Positions 38,007 to 47,181 of a DNA stretch of 64,000 nucleotides are shown here, piece after piece. Source of the stretch: Pontibacter virosus (lineage in GTDB: Bacteria; Bacteroidota; Bacteroidia; Cytophagales; Hymenobacteraceae). The notes beneath the pieces were generated by a model. The model searched no databases. It was not told the DNA's origin and saw only the letters and a program-made list of their open reading frames with translations. Every line of letters begins with the position of its first letter. The stretch's first letter is position 1. The DNA lies in contig NZ_QEKI01000014.1 in NCBI RefSeq assembly GCF_003096355.1, forward strand, positions 1-64,000. Reading direction: 5' to 3'. Made by a program: the position numbers and the translations under genes.

Positions 38007-39140
38007 ATGTCTGATGTCCTGAAAAATAAACTACAGCAGAAGCTGGCGGAGCGGGTGGCGCAGGGCAACTTGCGAGAACTCAAAACCACTGCCGGGCTCA
38101 TTGACTTTTGCTCCAACGACTACCTCGGCCTTGCTCGCAGTGAGAAATTGCGGGCACTCATCTACAAGGAAGAGGTGCACTATAGACATCTACCTTTGGG
38201 AGCGACAGGCTCCCGACTGCTATCCGGCAACCACGGCCTTTTTGAAGAGTTGGAAGGCATCATCGCGTCCTACCACAAGGGGGAGTCGGCGCTGCTTTTC
38301 AACTCGGGCTATGCGGCCAATGTGGGGTTATTGTCTGCCCTGCCGCAGCGCGGCGACACCGTGTTTTATGACGAGGTAAGCCATGCCTCCATGAAAGACG
38401 GTCTTCGCCTGAGCTTTGCCAAAACCTATGCCTTCCGCCACAACAGTGTGGAGGACCTGCGCCAGAAGTTGAAACATGCAACCGGGCAGGTATACGTGGT
38501 GGTGGAGTCGGTCTACTCGATGGATGGCGACAAGGCTCCCCTGCGGCAGCTGGCTCAGGTATGTAACGAACTCGGAGCAGCTTTGATTGTGGACGAGGCG
38601 CATGCTGTTGGTCTTTATGGCCCGAATGGAGAAGGATTAACGGTGGCCCTTGGGCTGCAGGACCAAGTGTTTGCACAAGTCATCACTTACGGAAAAGCCA
38701 TGGGTGCCCATGGGGCGGCCGTCGTTGGCCCGAAGGTATTGCGCGACTTTTTGATAAACTATAGTAGAGCATTCATTTACACAACAGGTCTGCCGACGCA
38801 TGCGCTGGTGGCCCTAAAGTGTGCGTATGCCCTGTTGCCCGAACTCGTGCCGGAGCGTGAGCGCGTGCAGCAACTAGCAGCTCGACTGTACCACAAACTG
38901 AACAAACTTAGCGGCATACGCTGCACCCCGGAAGACAGTGTGATCCTATCTGTTTTCCCGCAACAGTCTAAGCAACTTAAGGCGCTGGCGGCTGCCCTGC
39001 AACTAGCTGGATTTGATGTGCGCCCCGTGCTGCCCCCTACTGTACCTGTCGGTACAGAGCGGCTCCGCGTGATCGTACATGCCTATAATAGAGAAGAAGA
39101 AATTGACGGCCTCGTGCAGGCCATAGCGAAAGGTACATGA
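38007..39140 (+). CDS. bioF: 8-amino-7-oxononanoate synthase
   Basis: A 377-residue PLP enzyme that condenses pimeloyl thioester with alanine. Recognised parts are FCSNDYLGLA near the N-terminus, GATGSRLLSGNHGLFEELE, IVDEAHAVGLYGPNG and the PLP lysine in TYGKAMGAHGAAV. Its last bases overlap the bioD start (ATGA), so bioF and bioD are translationally coupled. It is preceded by 267 bp containing a dispersed repeat. Confidence 0.95.
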   Translation: MSDVLKNKLQQKLAERVAQGNLRELKTTAGLIDFCSNDYLGLARSEKLRALIYKEEVHYRHLPLGATGSRLLSGNHGLFEELEGIIASYHKGESALLFNSGYAANVGLLSALPQRGDTVFYDEVSHASMKDGLRLSFAKTYAFRHNSVEDLRQKLKHATGQVYVVVESVYSMDGDKAPLRQLAQVCNELGAALIVDEAHAVGLYGPNGEGLTVALGLQDQVFAQVITYGKAMGAHGAAVVGPKVLRDFLINYSRAFIYTTGLPTHALVALKCAYALLPELVPERERVQQLAARLYHKLNKLSGIRCTPEDSVILSVFPQQSKQLKALAAALQLAGFDVRPVLPPTVPVGTERLRVIVHAYNREEEIDGLVQAIAKGT

Positions 39141-39751
39141 AAAGATATTTTGTAACAGGCATCGGAACGGACGTTGGCAAAACAGTTGCCGCAGCCATTC
39201 TCACCGAAGCCCTGCAAGCCGATTACTGGAAACCCGTGCAGGCGGGCGGCCTGGACTTCACCGACACAGACATGGTCAAAAGTCTGGTTTCTAATGAAAA
39301 ATCCGTGTTTCACCCCGAAGCCTATCGCCTCAAAATGGCCGCCTCTCCGCATAAAGCAGCAGCGGCCGAAGGCATCGAAATTGATGTGCACGGCCTGAAG
39401 CTGCCGGAGACACAGAACAACCTGATCGTAGAGGGAGCAGGCGGTCTGATGGTTCCGTTGAATAAACGCTACCTGGTGTTAGACCTGGTGCAGCAACTGG
39501 GCTTAGAGGTGATCTTAGTTTCAAGAAACTACCTGGGCAGCATCAACCATACCTTGCTCACAGCCGAAGTACTGCGTTACCGTAAGGTGCCGGTGGCGGG
39601 CATTATCTTCAATGGAGAGGAAAACCAGACTTCAGAGGACTTTATCATCAAGTATACCGGGCTGCGCCGTTTGCCGTCCATCCGACAGGAGGCTGACTTT
39701 TGCCAGGAGGCTGTGGCTGAGTACGCTAAGAGTTTTTCATCATACCTGTAA
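39137..39751 (+). CDS. bioD: Dethiobiotin synthetase
   Basis: A 204-residue ATP-dependent carboxylase closing the ureido ring of dethiobiotin. The P-loop is GIGTDVGKTVAAAI. WKPVQAGG binds substrate and VEGAGGLMVPLN is the switch-like motif. It overlaps bioF by 4 bases and is followed 79 bases later by bioA. Confidence 0.95.
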   Translation: MKRYFVTGIGTDVGKTVAAAILTEALQADYWKPVQAGGLDFTDTDMVKSLVSNEKSVFHPEAYRLKMAASPHKAAAAEGIEIDVHGLKLPETQNNLIVEGAGGLMVPLNKRYLVLDLVQQLGLEVILVSRNYLGSINHTLLTAEVLRYRKVPVAGIIFNGEENQTSEDFIIKYTGLRRLPSIRQEADFCQEAVAEYAKSFSSYL

Positions 39752-39830
39752 ACCAACATAACAAAGGATACACTTATACCTTGCCTATTGATTAAACTCT
39801 ACTAAAAATCACTCAATCACTCATACAAAA

Positions 39831-41147
39831 TTGAACCTAGCAGAACGCGACCAACAGGTTATCTGGCATCCGTATACGCAGATGAAGACTGCCGCCCTCC
39901 CTATACCTATCGTGCGGGGAGAGGGAGCTCTGTTGTTTGCAGAGGATGGTAAGACATACATCGATGCCGTAGCTTCGTGGTGGGTGAACCTGCACGGGCA
40001 TGCCCACCCCTACATCGCACAAAAAGTGGCCGAGCAGCTTCAGACCCTCGAGCACGTCATCTTTGCCGGTTTCACGCATCCGGCCGCTGTTACATTTGCT
40101 GAACGCTTGATTGAGATTTTACCTGAAGGCCAAAGTCGTATTTTTTACTCCGACAATGGGTCTACGGCAGTGGAGGTGGCTCTGAAAATGGCCATACAGT
40201 ACTGGCAGAATACAGGTATACCGAAGCGCAAGATCATCGCTTTCCGCAACAGCTACCACGGCGACACTTTTGGCGCCATGGCTGTAAGCGCCCGAAGCAC
40301 CTTCACGGCTCCCTTTTGGTCCTACTTGTTTGAGGTGTGCTTTATTGACGTGCCAATACCGGGACAGGGGGAAGAAAGTATTAGACAACTCGAAGCTTAT
40401 GCCCATGAAGGGGACATAGCTGCTTTTATCTTCGAGCCATTGGTGCTTGGCACAGCAGGTATGGTGATGTATAGTCCGGGAGTTTTGGACAAGCTTCTCG
40501 CCATCTGTCAACAACATGATATTCTGACTATTGCCGATGAAGTGATGACTGGTTTTGGTCGCACCGGCCGCACCTTCGCCTGCGAATACCTGCAACACAA
40601 ACCCGATATGGTCACCCTATCAAAAGGATTGACAGGCGGCACCATGGCACTGGGCGCCACCTCCTGCAACGAAAAAATCTACGAAGCCTTTTTAAGCGAC
40701 AATAAGCGCAAAACCCTGTTCCACGGGCACAGCTATACCGGTAATCCCGTTGCTTGTGCTGCCGGATTAGCGAGCTTGGATTTGCTGCTGCAAGATGAGA
40801 CACAGCAGCACATCGCCCGCATTGAACTACGTCACACAGCTTTTGCCGAACACTTCAAGTCAATGGCCAAGATAGTCGAAGTACGCCAACAAGGCACCAT
40901 TCTAGCCGTGGAGTTCGAAGCCAATGGCACTTCCTACTTTAACAAATTAGGTGACACCCTCTATAGTTTTGCTTTGGAGCAAGGTGTAATCCTGCGTCCA
41001 CTCGGCAACATCATTTATGTCATTCCGCCCTACTGCATCACCGATGCGCAACTTGACCAGGTATACCAGACGATACAAGGTATGCAGGAATTGATCACGG
41101 GTGAGCGCTACTTTGAGCCCCCAACCGAGTCAACCCTGCACGATTAG
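39831..41147 (+). CDS. bioA: Adenosylmethionine-8-amino-7-oxononanoate aminotransferase (TTG start)
   Basis: A 438-residue class III aminotransferase producing 7,8-diaminopelargonate with SAM as amino donor. Motifs are IWHPYTQMK, YIDAVASWWVNLHGHAHP, SDNGSTAVEVALKMA, ADEVMTGFGRTG and the PLP lysine in LSKGLTGGTMALG. The reading frame needs a TTG start at 39831 (MNLAERDQQV); the next in-frame Met (QMKTAALP) would remove the conserved N-terminal motif. Confidence 0.95.
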   Translation: MNLAERDQQVIWHPYTQMKTAALPIPIVRGEGALLFAEDGKTYIDAVASWWVNLHGHAHPYIAQKVAEQLQTLEHVIFAGFTHPAAVTFAERLIEILPEGQSRIFYSDNGSTAVEVALKMAIQYWQNTGIPKRKIIAFRNSYHGDTFGAMAVSARSTFTAPFWSYLFEVCFIDVPIPGQGEESIRQLEAYAHEGDIAAFIFEPLVLGTAGMVMYSPGVLDKLLAICQQHDILTIADEVMTGFGRTGRTFACEYLQHKPDMVTLSKGLTGGTMALGATSCNEKIYEAFLSDNKRKTLFHGHSYTGNPVACAAGLASLDLLLQDETQQHIARIELRHTAFAEHFKSMAKIVEVRQQGTILAVEFEANGTSYFNKLGDTLYSFALEQGVILRPLGNIIYVIPPYCITDAQLDQVYQTIQGMQELITGERYFEPPTESTLHD

Positions 41148-41176
41148 TCCTGAATTCCGCTACCTTTGCGATTGAT

Positions 41177-42376
41177 TTGGAAGCAGAAAGAGAACATATC
41201 GTGATTAGAGGCTGTGGCGCTATCTCTCCTTTAGGTATAGATGAGCAATCTACGTCACAGGCTTATTTGACAGGTAGACCCGGTATTTCTGTTATACAGC
41301 ACCAGGGGCAAGCAACTCCTGTGGCCGCGCTCTCTGCAGCGGGCGAAGACGCCTTACGAAAATTACAGACAGAGAACCCCAGCTATCGCCAACTGGACCG
41401 TTCCGTGCTGATGGCCATTTATGCTGCCCGTCAGGCAACTGAACAGGCTGGCTGGCTCAATCCTCAATCAGATCAACAGAATGACCTGGCCGTGAATATC
41501 GGTTCCTCCAGAGGAGCCACTGGCTTATTTGAGCAACACTATAAGAATTTTCAGCAGCAAAAACTGTCTGCTTCTGCCTCCCCTACCACTACATTGGGCA
41601 ACTTGTCGAGTTGGGTGGGCCACGCCGTACATGCGGGCGGTGCACAAATCAGTCACTCTATTACCTGCAGCACAGCCCTAATGGCTGTTGCAAATGGAGT
41701 TGCCTGGCTGCGAGCAGGTATGGCCAGTCGCTTTCTGGCTGGCGGCACCGAGGCCCCGCTTACCGATTTTACTATTGCTCAGATGAAAGCGATCGGAATC
41801 TACTCTGGGATGCATGAGGCCCCATACCCATGCCAACCCTATGGTACTTCCGGTCAAAACACCTTTGTGCTAGGCGAAGGTGCAGCCGTGCTGGCTCTCG
41901 AGAAAGTATCCTCCTCTCAACTCATAAAGGGCGATGTGGTGATCGAATCTGTTGGTTTTGGCTTTGAGCAAATCAAAAGCAAAACTGGTATTTCCGCTGA
42001 TGGACTCAATTTTCAGCAGTCTATGCGCCATGCTTTGTCTCAACTTCCCGAGCACAAACAAGCTATTGATGTGATCATTACTCACTCCCCCGGCACTAAG
42101 GCAGGTGATAAAGCAGAGCTATTTGCAATAGAATCATTGTTCAAGAATAATTCACCTTCCATTACGACTAACAAGCATCTGCTAGGTCATACATTGGGAG
42201 CCTCTGGTGCGCTCAGTTTACAATACGCACTGCACTTACTTGCTCAGCAACAAATTACCCTCCTGGGTTATACTTCTATACTTCCCAATAAAACCCCTGC
42301 AGCCGTAAATAGCATCATGGTAAATGCTGCAGGTTTTGGTGGGAATGCAACCACTGTTGTCCTTTCAATAGTATAG
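41177..42376 (+). CDS. Stand-alone beta-ketoacyl synthase in the biotin cluster
   Basis: A 399-residue thiolase-fold ketosynthase related to FabF. The catalytic triad is complete: Cys in ITCSTALMAVANG, His in ITHSPGTKAGD (the FabF HGTST equivalent) and His in HLLGHTLGASGAL. IRGCGAISPLGI marks the N-terminus. Translation appears to begin at TTG 41177, 29 bases after the bioA stop. A TACCTTTG box at 41161-41168 may give it an extra promoter, although that would leave almost no leader. FabF is normally with acpP, not here, so I infer a role in making the pimeloyl precursor. It could also act in another fatty-acid-like pathway. Confidence 0.85.
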   Translation: MEAEREHIVIRGCGAISPLGIDEQSTSQAYLTGRPGISVIQHQGQATPVAALSAAGEDALRKLQTENPSYRQLDRSVLMAIYAARQATEQAGWLNPQSDQQNDLAVNIGSSRGATGLFEQHYKNFQQQKLSASASPTTTLGNLSSWVGHAVHAGGAQISHSITCSTALMAVANGVAWLRAGMASRFLAGGTEAPLTDFTIAQMKAIGIYSGMHEAPYPCQPYGTSGQNTFVLGEGAAVLALEKVSSSQLIKGDVVIESVGFGFEQIKSKTGISADGLNFQQSMRHALSQLPEHKQAIDVIITHSPGTKAGDKAELFAIESLFKNNSPSITTNKHLLGHTLGASGALSLQYALHLLAQQQITLLGYTSILPNKTPAAVNSIMVNAAGFGGNATTVVLSIV

Positions 42377-42831
42377 AACTATCCAGGATTAATTAAATTA
42401 TTTACACATTCCTGATTCAATTTATAGATGCTCTCTATATAGCTGATTTATTGCACATTTCCTTTTTAAAGCCCTTCTATATCTTTTACCAAAATTGCAC
42501 TGCTTTTTCAACCATTTCTCCTTGACACCCATACACTTAGCCTTATCCTTATCCTTTTTATTGATAAACCACTCATAACACCAGAAGCAGATTAGATTCA
42601 GAATATCACTAGATAAGCCTATAGCAATATAGAAGCTTAAAGATACAATTCATGGAAGAGTGAGGTGTAAAATTTAATCCAATTGCACACTAAAGTTTTA
42701 TAGCACAGCAACGTATAACCCAATACAATCTAATAGTGAGAAGAAGGAGTAATGGCCTTATTTGAACTGTCAATTTTTGTATTGATTACCCTTTAACAGA
42801 GTACTTGCTATAACAAACTTTTACTTAAACT
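42377..42831. other. AT-rich intergenic region before the adhesin gene
   Basis: About 455 bp, markedly AT-rich, with no gene. It marks the start of a low-G+C island that continues through most of the adhesin gene. I see no terminator after the ketoacyl synthase gene and no firm promoter. Confidence 0.5.
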
Positions 42832-45800
42832 ATGAAAAAACATATACTAGTCTCGTTACTACGCAGCAACCTGTTAGTTGCAATTTTTTTCGTGGTCACG
42901 ATCGTCAGTGCTTTTGCACAATCACCTGGTTTGATTATTCGGGAAGCTGTAAATGGTGGGCAAGATATATTGGACCCGAATAACGATAATTATATCTCTA
43001 CAACCCCAACCGGATTTTCAGGATCTTCAGATATAGGACCTGCGGTGAGTGAAATACCTTATCGGCCTTTGCCTACACTAACTCCTGAGCCTATTGGTGA
43101 CATCAGGAGGGGAGAAGCGGGAGGCCATACTGATTTCGTCTCCCCTGCTCCATTGCAAGCTTTTTATGATGGTCAATATTTAATGTTTAGAATGCGGATT
43201 GGTGGCAACTCACCGTCACAGCGGGGATATAGTGTCCTCATTGACAGCGACGATACTTTTGCAGGAACCGGCGTTAACCCTGGATTTGAGTACGAGATTG
43301 TTTTCTCTTCAGGCTTTGATGTAAGTCTGATCCAGCACAATGGCACTTCAAGGCAAACCCTGTTAAGCGGAATTTACAGTCAATTTTCTCAACGTGCCGT
43401 AGCTGCCAGTACAGCAGGAGGAGACCCTGACTATTTTGTAGATTTTTATGTACCATTATCCGCTTTTAACGGACAGATTTCAGCTGCTACTCCACTTCGC
43501 TTGGCAGGCAGCACACTTAATATGGGTCAGCAAAGCGCACTACAGGATTTAAGTGTAGTCTCCGACGTAGCTGGCGTTAATTTCCAAAGTTATAATTACG
43601 ACGCACTAGCAGCTTACCGTGATATTATCGGTACCTTTCCTCCAACTACACTCAATGATCTTGTAGCAGACGAAGTGGATGAAATCAGAACACTTGCACC
43701 AGTCATCGACTCTCCAATTAGAACGTCTACCACAACGATAACAGGAACTTCCCGTGAACCAGTAGGCACAATTATAACAGTATCACGTAACGGCACAGCA
43801 TTAGGCACTACCAACGTTACGGAAGCGGGAACCTGGTCGCTTGCAGTACCGACAGGCACTACGCTCGCAATTGGAAATCAGATCACTGCTACTGCAACTG
43901 CAACAGGGCGACCAGCATCTGAGATTTCTAATACAGTGGTGATAACTGGAGTAGTTTGTACAACGGCAGTTCCTACTATTGGTCAACTACCCAACCCAAG
44001 AAGAGCTATCAATGGTACAGGTACTACGGGTGCAACTATTAGACTCTACCGCAATGGTGTGCTTGCCCAAACCACACTAGTAATTGATAATAGTTGGAGT
44101 GTCGTATTTTGCACTACTGGAAGCAATTGCATCCCAAACGGAGTTTATACAGCCACGCAACAAATAGATAACGAATGTGAATCCAATCCTTCAGAACCTG
44201 TAAATATTAGAAATAATAATATAGTAGACCCCTCTGCCCCTAGACCAACAATTGCAGGACCAATTTGTGCTAACACTAATAGTATCTCAGGAACAGCAGT
44301 TGCTAACGCTTTTGTAACTTTGCTCTTAAATGATGTTCCCTTATACCTCGTTAGGGAAACAAATAACGCTTATACTGTTCAGGCTAACGCTAGTGGCAAT
44401 TGGAGTCTGACAGCGAACTTAGGTTTAGAAGAAGGTAATAGAGTTTACGTCAGGGCCAGAACGGCCTCTACTTACTACGGCCAATCTGACCCTACAACCA
44501 TTGTTACAACCTGTCAATCAGAGTCTCCAGTTATAACAGGTGACTACTGCGGCACTACCACAACTGTATCAGGATCTTCTACAGAGCCGGCAGGCACTAC
44601 CATCCAAATTTACGCAGGCGGTGAGGCTGTCGGAGGCCCTGGCCAGGTTAATGAAAACGGCTTCTGGAGAGTAACAGGTCTAGAAATTCCGGCAGGCACC
44701 GCTATCACAGCCACAGCCACAGCGCCAGGTAGCGATGAGAGTGAACCATCCGAGCCCGTAACTGCTACAGCACAAACATCTAATGAAGCACTCACTATTA
44801 CCGGACCAATCCTGGAAGGCGCCAGTACAATAACCGGCACCGGTACTGGTGGTGCTCAACTGACCTTATATATTGGAGGTACACCTTTTACCCCAATCGT
44901 CATCCCACCAGATGGCAACTGGAGTCTGACCGGATTCTCATCTTCTGAACTATTCCCTGGTGCAGAGATAACCGCTACCGAAACTGCCACAGGCCTATGT
45001 GAAAGCGAGCCTATTGAGAGTCTTTTTGTAGAATGCAATCCCCTCACGACGACCTTTACTGTTTCCTCTGACTCGGAAAATGTCCTTTGTGGAGGAAGCG
45101 GTACAGTAACAGTGAGCCTGGGAGGGTCAGAAACTGGTGTAGCCTATACCATTGTCCTGCCTGATGGCACAACCAGTGGCAGTTCTGTAATGGGTACAGG
45201 CAGCCCTATCACACTTACTTCAGGACCAATTCCGAATGTAACTACTACGTCTCAAGATGTTGAACTTTCAATCAGAGCCAGAAGAGTTACCGGTAGCCTT
45301 GGGGATGAACTTCCAGAGAGTTGCTCTGCGAATCTGAATGAAACAATTACTAGAACTATTCTGCCACAACCGCCTACGAACTACACGCTGACTCCGCTGA
45401 GCAGTAGTATTTGTGCTGGCTCTACGGTGTCAGTGCAACTTGCCAACTCAGTAGAGGGCTTTACTTACCAATTCATTAATGAAGCAACAGAAGACCTGGT
45501 AGGCTCGCCAATAGCTGGTACTGGCAATCCGATAACACTATCAACCGGAGTAATTACAGCAAATGCAACATATGGAGTGGTGATCACTAACAATGCAAAT
45601 GACTGTGTGTATGTAGATGCCGGACGTTTCAATGCGACTGTCTCTGGCCCGGCCATAGACAGACCATTCTTTACGCCAACTACTGCCGTCTGTGTAGGCG
45701 GGCCTGCTACTATCTTTTTAGCTACACAGAACAACTCAACCTATCGCTATAATGTCTATAGGATAGCTCCAAACGGAGCAGAAACACAGATTGGAACTAA

Positions 45801-47067
45801 TATAGTAGGCACTGGTGATGTAGTACCTGTGAGTACGGGCACACTGAATCAAGCTGGTACATATACATTCTATGCAAGAGTGATTGGCGGTAACTGCCTT
45901 ACTCCTGTAGAGTTACTTTCAAGGCCTACTATTAATGTTGACAATGTTGACGGTGTAGCTGATGCTGGTGGTGACAGAACCGTATGCGGTAGTGAAACAA
46001 TTCTTACTGCAGCTGTCTTACCAGATCCGGGCACAGGTCGCTGGGATTTTTCAGGAGATTCAAGAGGAGCAATTATTACCAATCCAACCAGTCCTTCTAC
46101 CACAGTTACCGGTCTTACGACAGGTACCTATACCATAACCTGGACCGTAACTACTTCCTGTGGCGGCACGACTTCTGATCCGGCAGTTGATCAAATTATA
46201 CTTACCGTTAATTGCCCATCTACATATGTAATCGCTCCACCGAAATACCGAGACGACTACATACCAAATGATATATTAGCTACAGCAGTTGATACTGATG
46301 GCGGTATAATAAATGCGGTGCTACTTAGCGGCACTTTCCCTCCAGGAGCTGTACTTGATGCTGACAATGGCAACATATACGTTGGCGAAAACCCAGAAGC
46401 ACTTGTAACGGGCATCTATACCTTTACTGTGCGGCTGACGGATGCGGTCGGCTCCGTAACTGAAGTTAGCCTGACACTCGAAATTCTGGAAGACTCCCCT
46501 GTCATCATCCCACTCCCAGTCGAACTAGTCTACTTCACGGCTACTGTCCGCAACAACCAGGCGCACCTGGAGTGGCTGACGGCTTCGGAACTGGACAACG
46601 ACCGCTTTGAGATAGAGCGTAGCCTCAATGCGAGGAGCTTTGAGAAGGTTGGCACAGTAAAAGGCAAAGGCACGACCAGTCTGGAGACCAAGTACCAGTA
46701 CACAGACCGCACACCGGTGCAGGGCACGGTGTACTACCGACTCAAGCAGGTGGATCTGGACGGGCAGTTTGCCTACAGCAATGTGATCGCGGTCAATGCC
46801 AAAGGCCTGGCGCGCGAACTGGCCACACAAGCGTATCCGAATCCGTTCCAGGACGTGATCAAGGTAACACTCACGGTGCCAGAGGCACAAGTCGCCGTTA
46901 TGACCATCTTCGACATCAACGGTCGCCGTGTCATAACCAAAGACCTGGACCTGGATGCGGGGGTGAACGTGCTGGAGCTACAGCTCGGCCAGTTGCAGAC
47001 GGGCATGTACATCCTCAAAGTGGTGGGGGAAGGAATGGAGTCAACCACCCGAATCATGAAGAACTAA
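42832..47067 (+). CDS. Large secreted Ig-like repeat adhesin with T9SS sorting domain
   Basis: 1411 residues with a signal peptide ending VSAFAQ. The first third after the signal resembles a carbohydrate- or calcium-binding sandwich. Then several Ig-like repeats recur, each with a TITGTSREPVGTIITV or TVSGSSTEPAGTTIQIY type start and a GxWSL/GNWSLT core. A putative-Ig/PKD-like part follows. The C-terminus is a type A T9SS sorting domain (YPNPFQDVIKVTL, then IFDINGRRV, then GMYILKVVG). It is probably exported by the type IX system and attached to the cell surface. Base composition changes at about 46500: the first 3.6 kb is AT-rich, the last 0.55 kb G+C-rich. Confidence 0.9.
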   Translation: MKKHILVSLLRSNLLVAIFFVVTIVSAFAQSPGLIIREAVNGGQDILDPNNDNYISTTPTGFSGSSDIGPAVSEIPYRPLPTLTPEPIGDIRRGEAGGHTDFVSPAPLQAFYDGQYLMFRMRIGGNSPSQRGYSVLIDSDDTFAGTGVNPGFEYEIVFSSGFDVSLIQHNGTSRQTLLSGIYSQFSQRAVAASTAGGDPDYFVDFYVPLSAFNGQISAATPLRLAGSTLNMGQQSALQDLSVVSDVAGVNFQSYNYDALAAYRDIIGTFPPTTLNDLVADEVDEIRTLAPVIDSPIRTSTTTITGTSREPVGTIITVSRNGTALGTTNVTEAGTWSLAVPTGTTLAIGNQITATATATGRPASEISNTVVITGVVCTTAVPTIGQLPNPRRAINGTGTTGATIRLYRNGVLAQTTLVIDNSWSVVFCTTGSNCIPNGVYTATQQIDNECESNPSEPVNIRNNNIVDPSAPRPTIAGPICANTNSISGTAVANAFVTLLLNDVPLYLVRETNNAYTVQANASGNWSLTANLGLEEGNRVYVRARTASTYYGQSDPTTIVTTCQSESPVITGDYCGTTTTVSGSSTEPAGTTIQIYAGGEAVGGPGQVNENGFWRVTGLEIPAGTAITATATAPGSDESEPSEPVTATAQTSNEALTITGPILEGASTITGTGTGGAQLTLYIGGTPFTPIVIPPDGNWSLTGFSSSELFPGAEITATETATGLCESEPIESLFVECNPLTTTFTVSSDSENVLCGGSGTVTVSLGGSETGVAYTIVLPDGTTSGSSVMGTGSPITLTSGPIPNVTTTSQDVELSIRARRVTGSLGDELPESCSANLNETITRTILPQPPTNYTLTPLSSSICAGSTVSVQLANSVEGFTYQFINEATEDLVGSPIAGTGNPITLSTGVITANATYGVVITNNANDCVYVDAGRFNATVSGPAIDRPFFTPTTAVCVGGPATIFLATQNNSTYRYNVYRIAPNGAETQIGTNIVGTGDVVPVSTGTLNQAGTYTFYARVIGGNCLTPVELLSRPTINVDNVDGVADAGGDRTVCGSETILTAAVLPDPGTGRWDFSGDSRGAIITNPTSPSTTVTGLTTGTYTITWTVTTSCGGTTSDPAVDQIILTVNCPSTYVIAPPKYRDDYIPNDILATAVDTDGGIINAVLLSGTFPPGAVLDADNGNIYVGENPEALVTGIYTFTVRLTDAVGSVTEVSLTLEILEDSPVIIPLPVELVYFTATVRNNQAHLEWLTASELDNDRFEIERSLNARSFEKVGTVKGKGTTSLETKYQYTDRTPVQGTVYYRLKQVDLDGQFAYSNVIAVNAKGLARELATQAYPNPFQDVIKVTLTVPEAQVAVMTIFDINGRRVITKDLDLDAGVNVLELQLGQLQTGMYILKVVGEGMESTTRIMKN

Positions 47068-47132
47068 AATCCAGGTATAACACCTGCAGAAAACATGAAT
47101 CATCCCGAAGTTTAGGAATGGGATGAAAAAGA

Positions 47133-47179
47133 AAAACCTCCTGTTTTGTGGTTGTAAGGCCATTAAAACAGGAGGTTTT
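47133..47179 (+). promoter_or_regulatory. Hairpin that buries the transposase Shine-Dalgarno site (also terminator-like)
   Basis: AAAACCTCCTGTTTT (47133-47147) pairs perfectly with AAAACAGGAGGTTTT (47165-47179), followed by T residues and then ATG at 47182. The AGGAGG in the right arm is a strong ribosome-binding site, rare in this phylum. Read-through transcripts from outside would fold it away or terminate. Confidence 0.75.
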
Positions 47180-47181
47180 TT

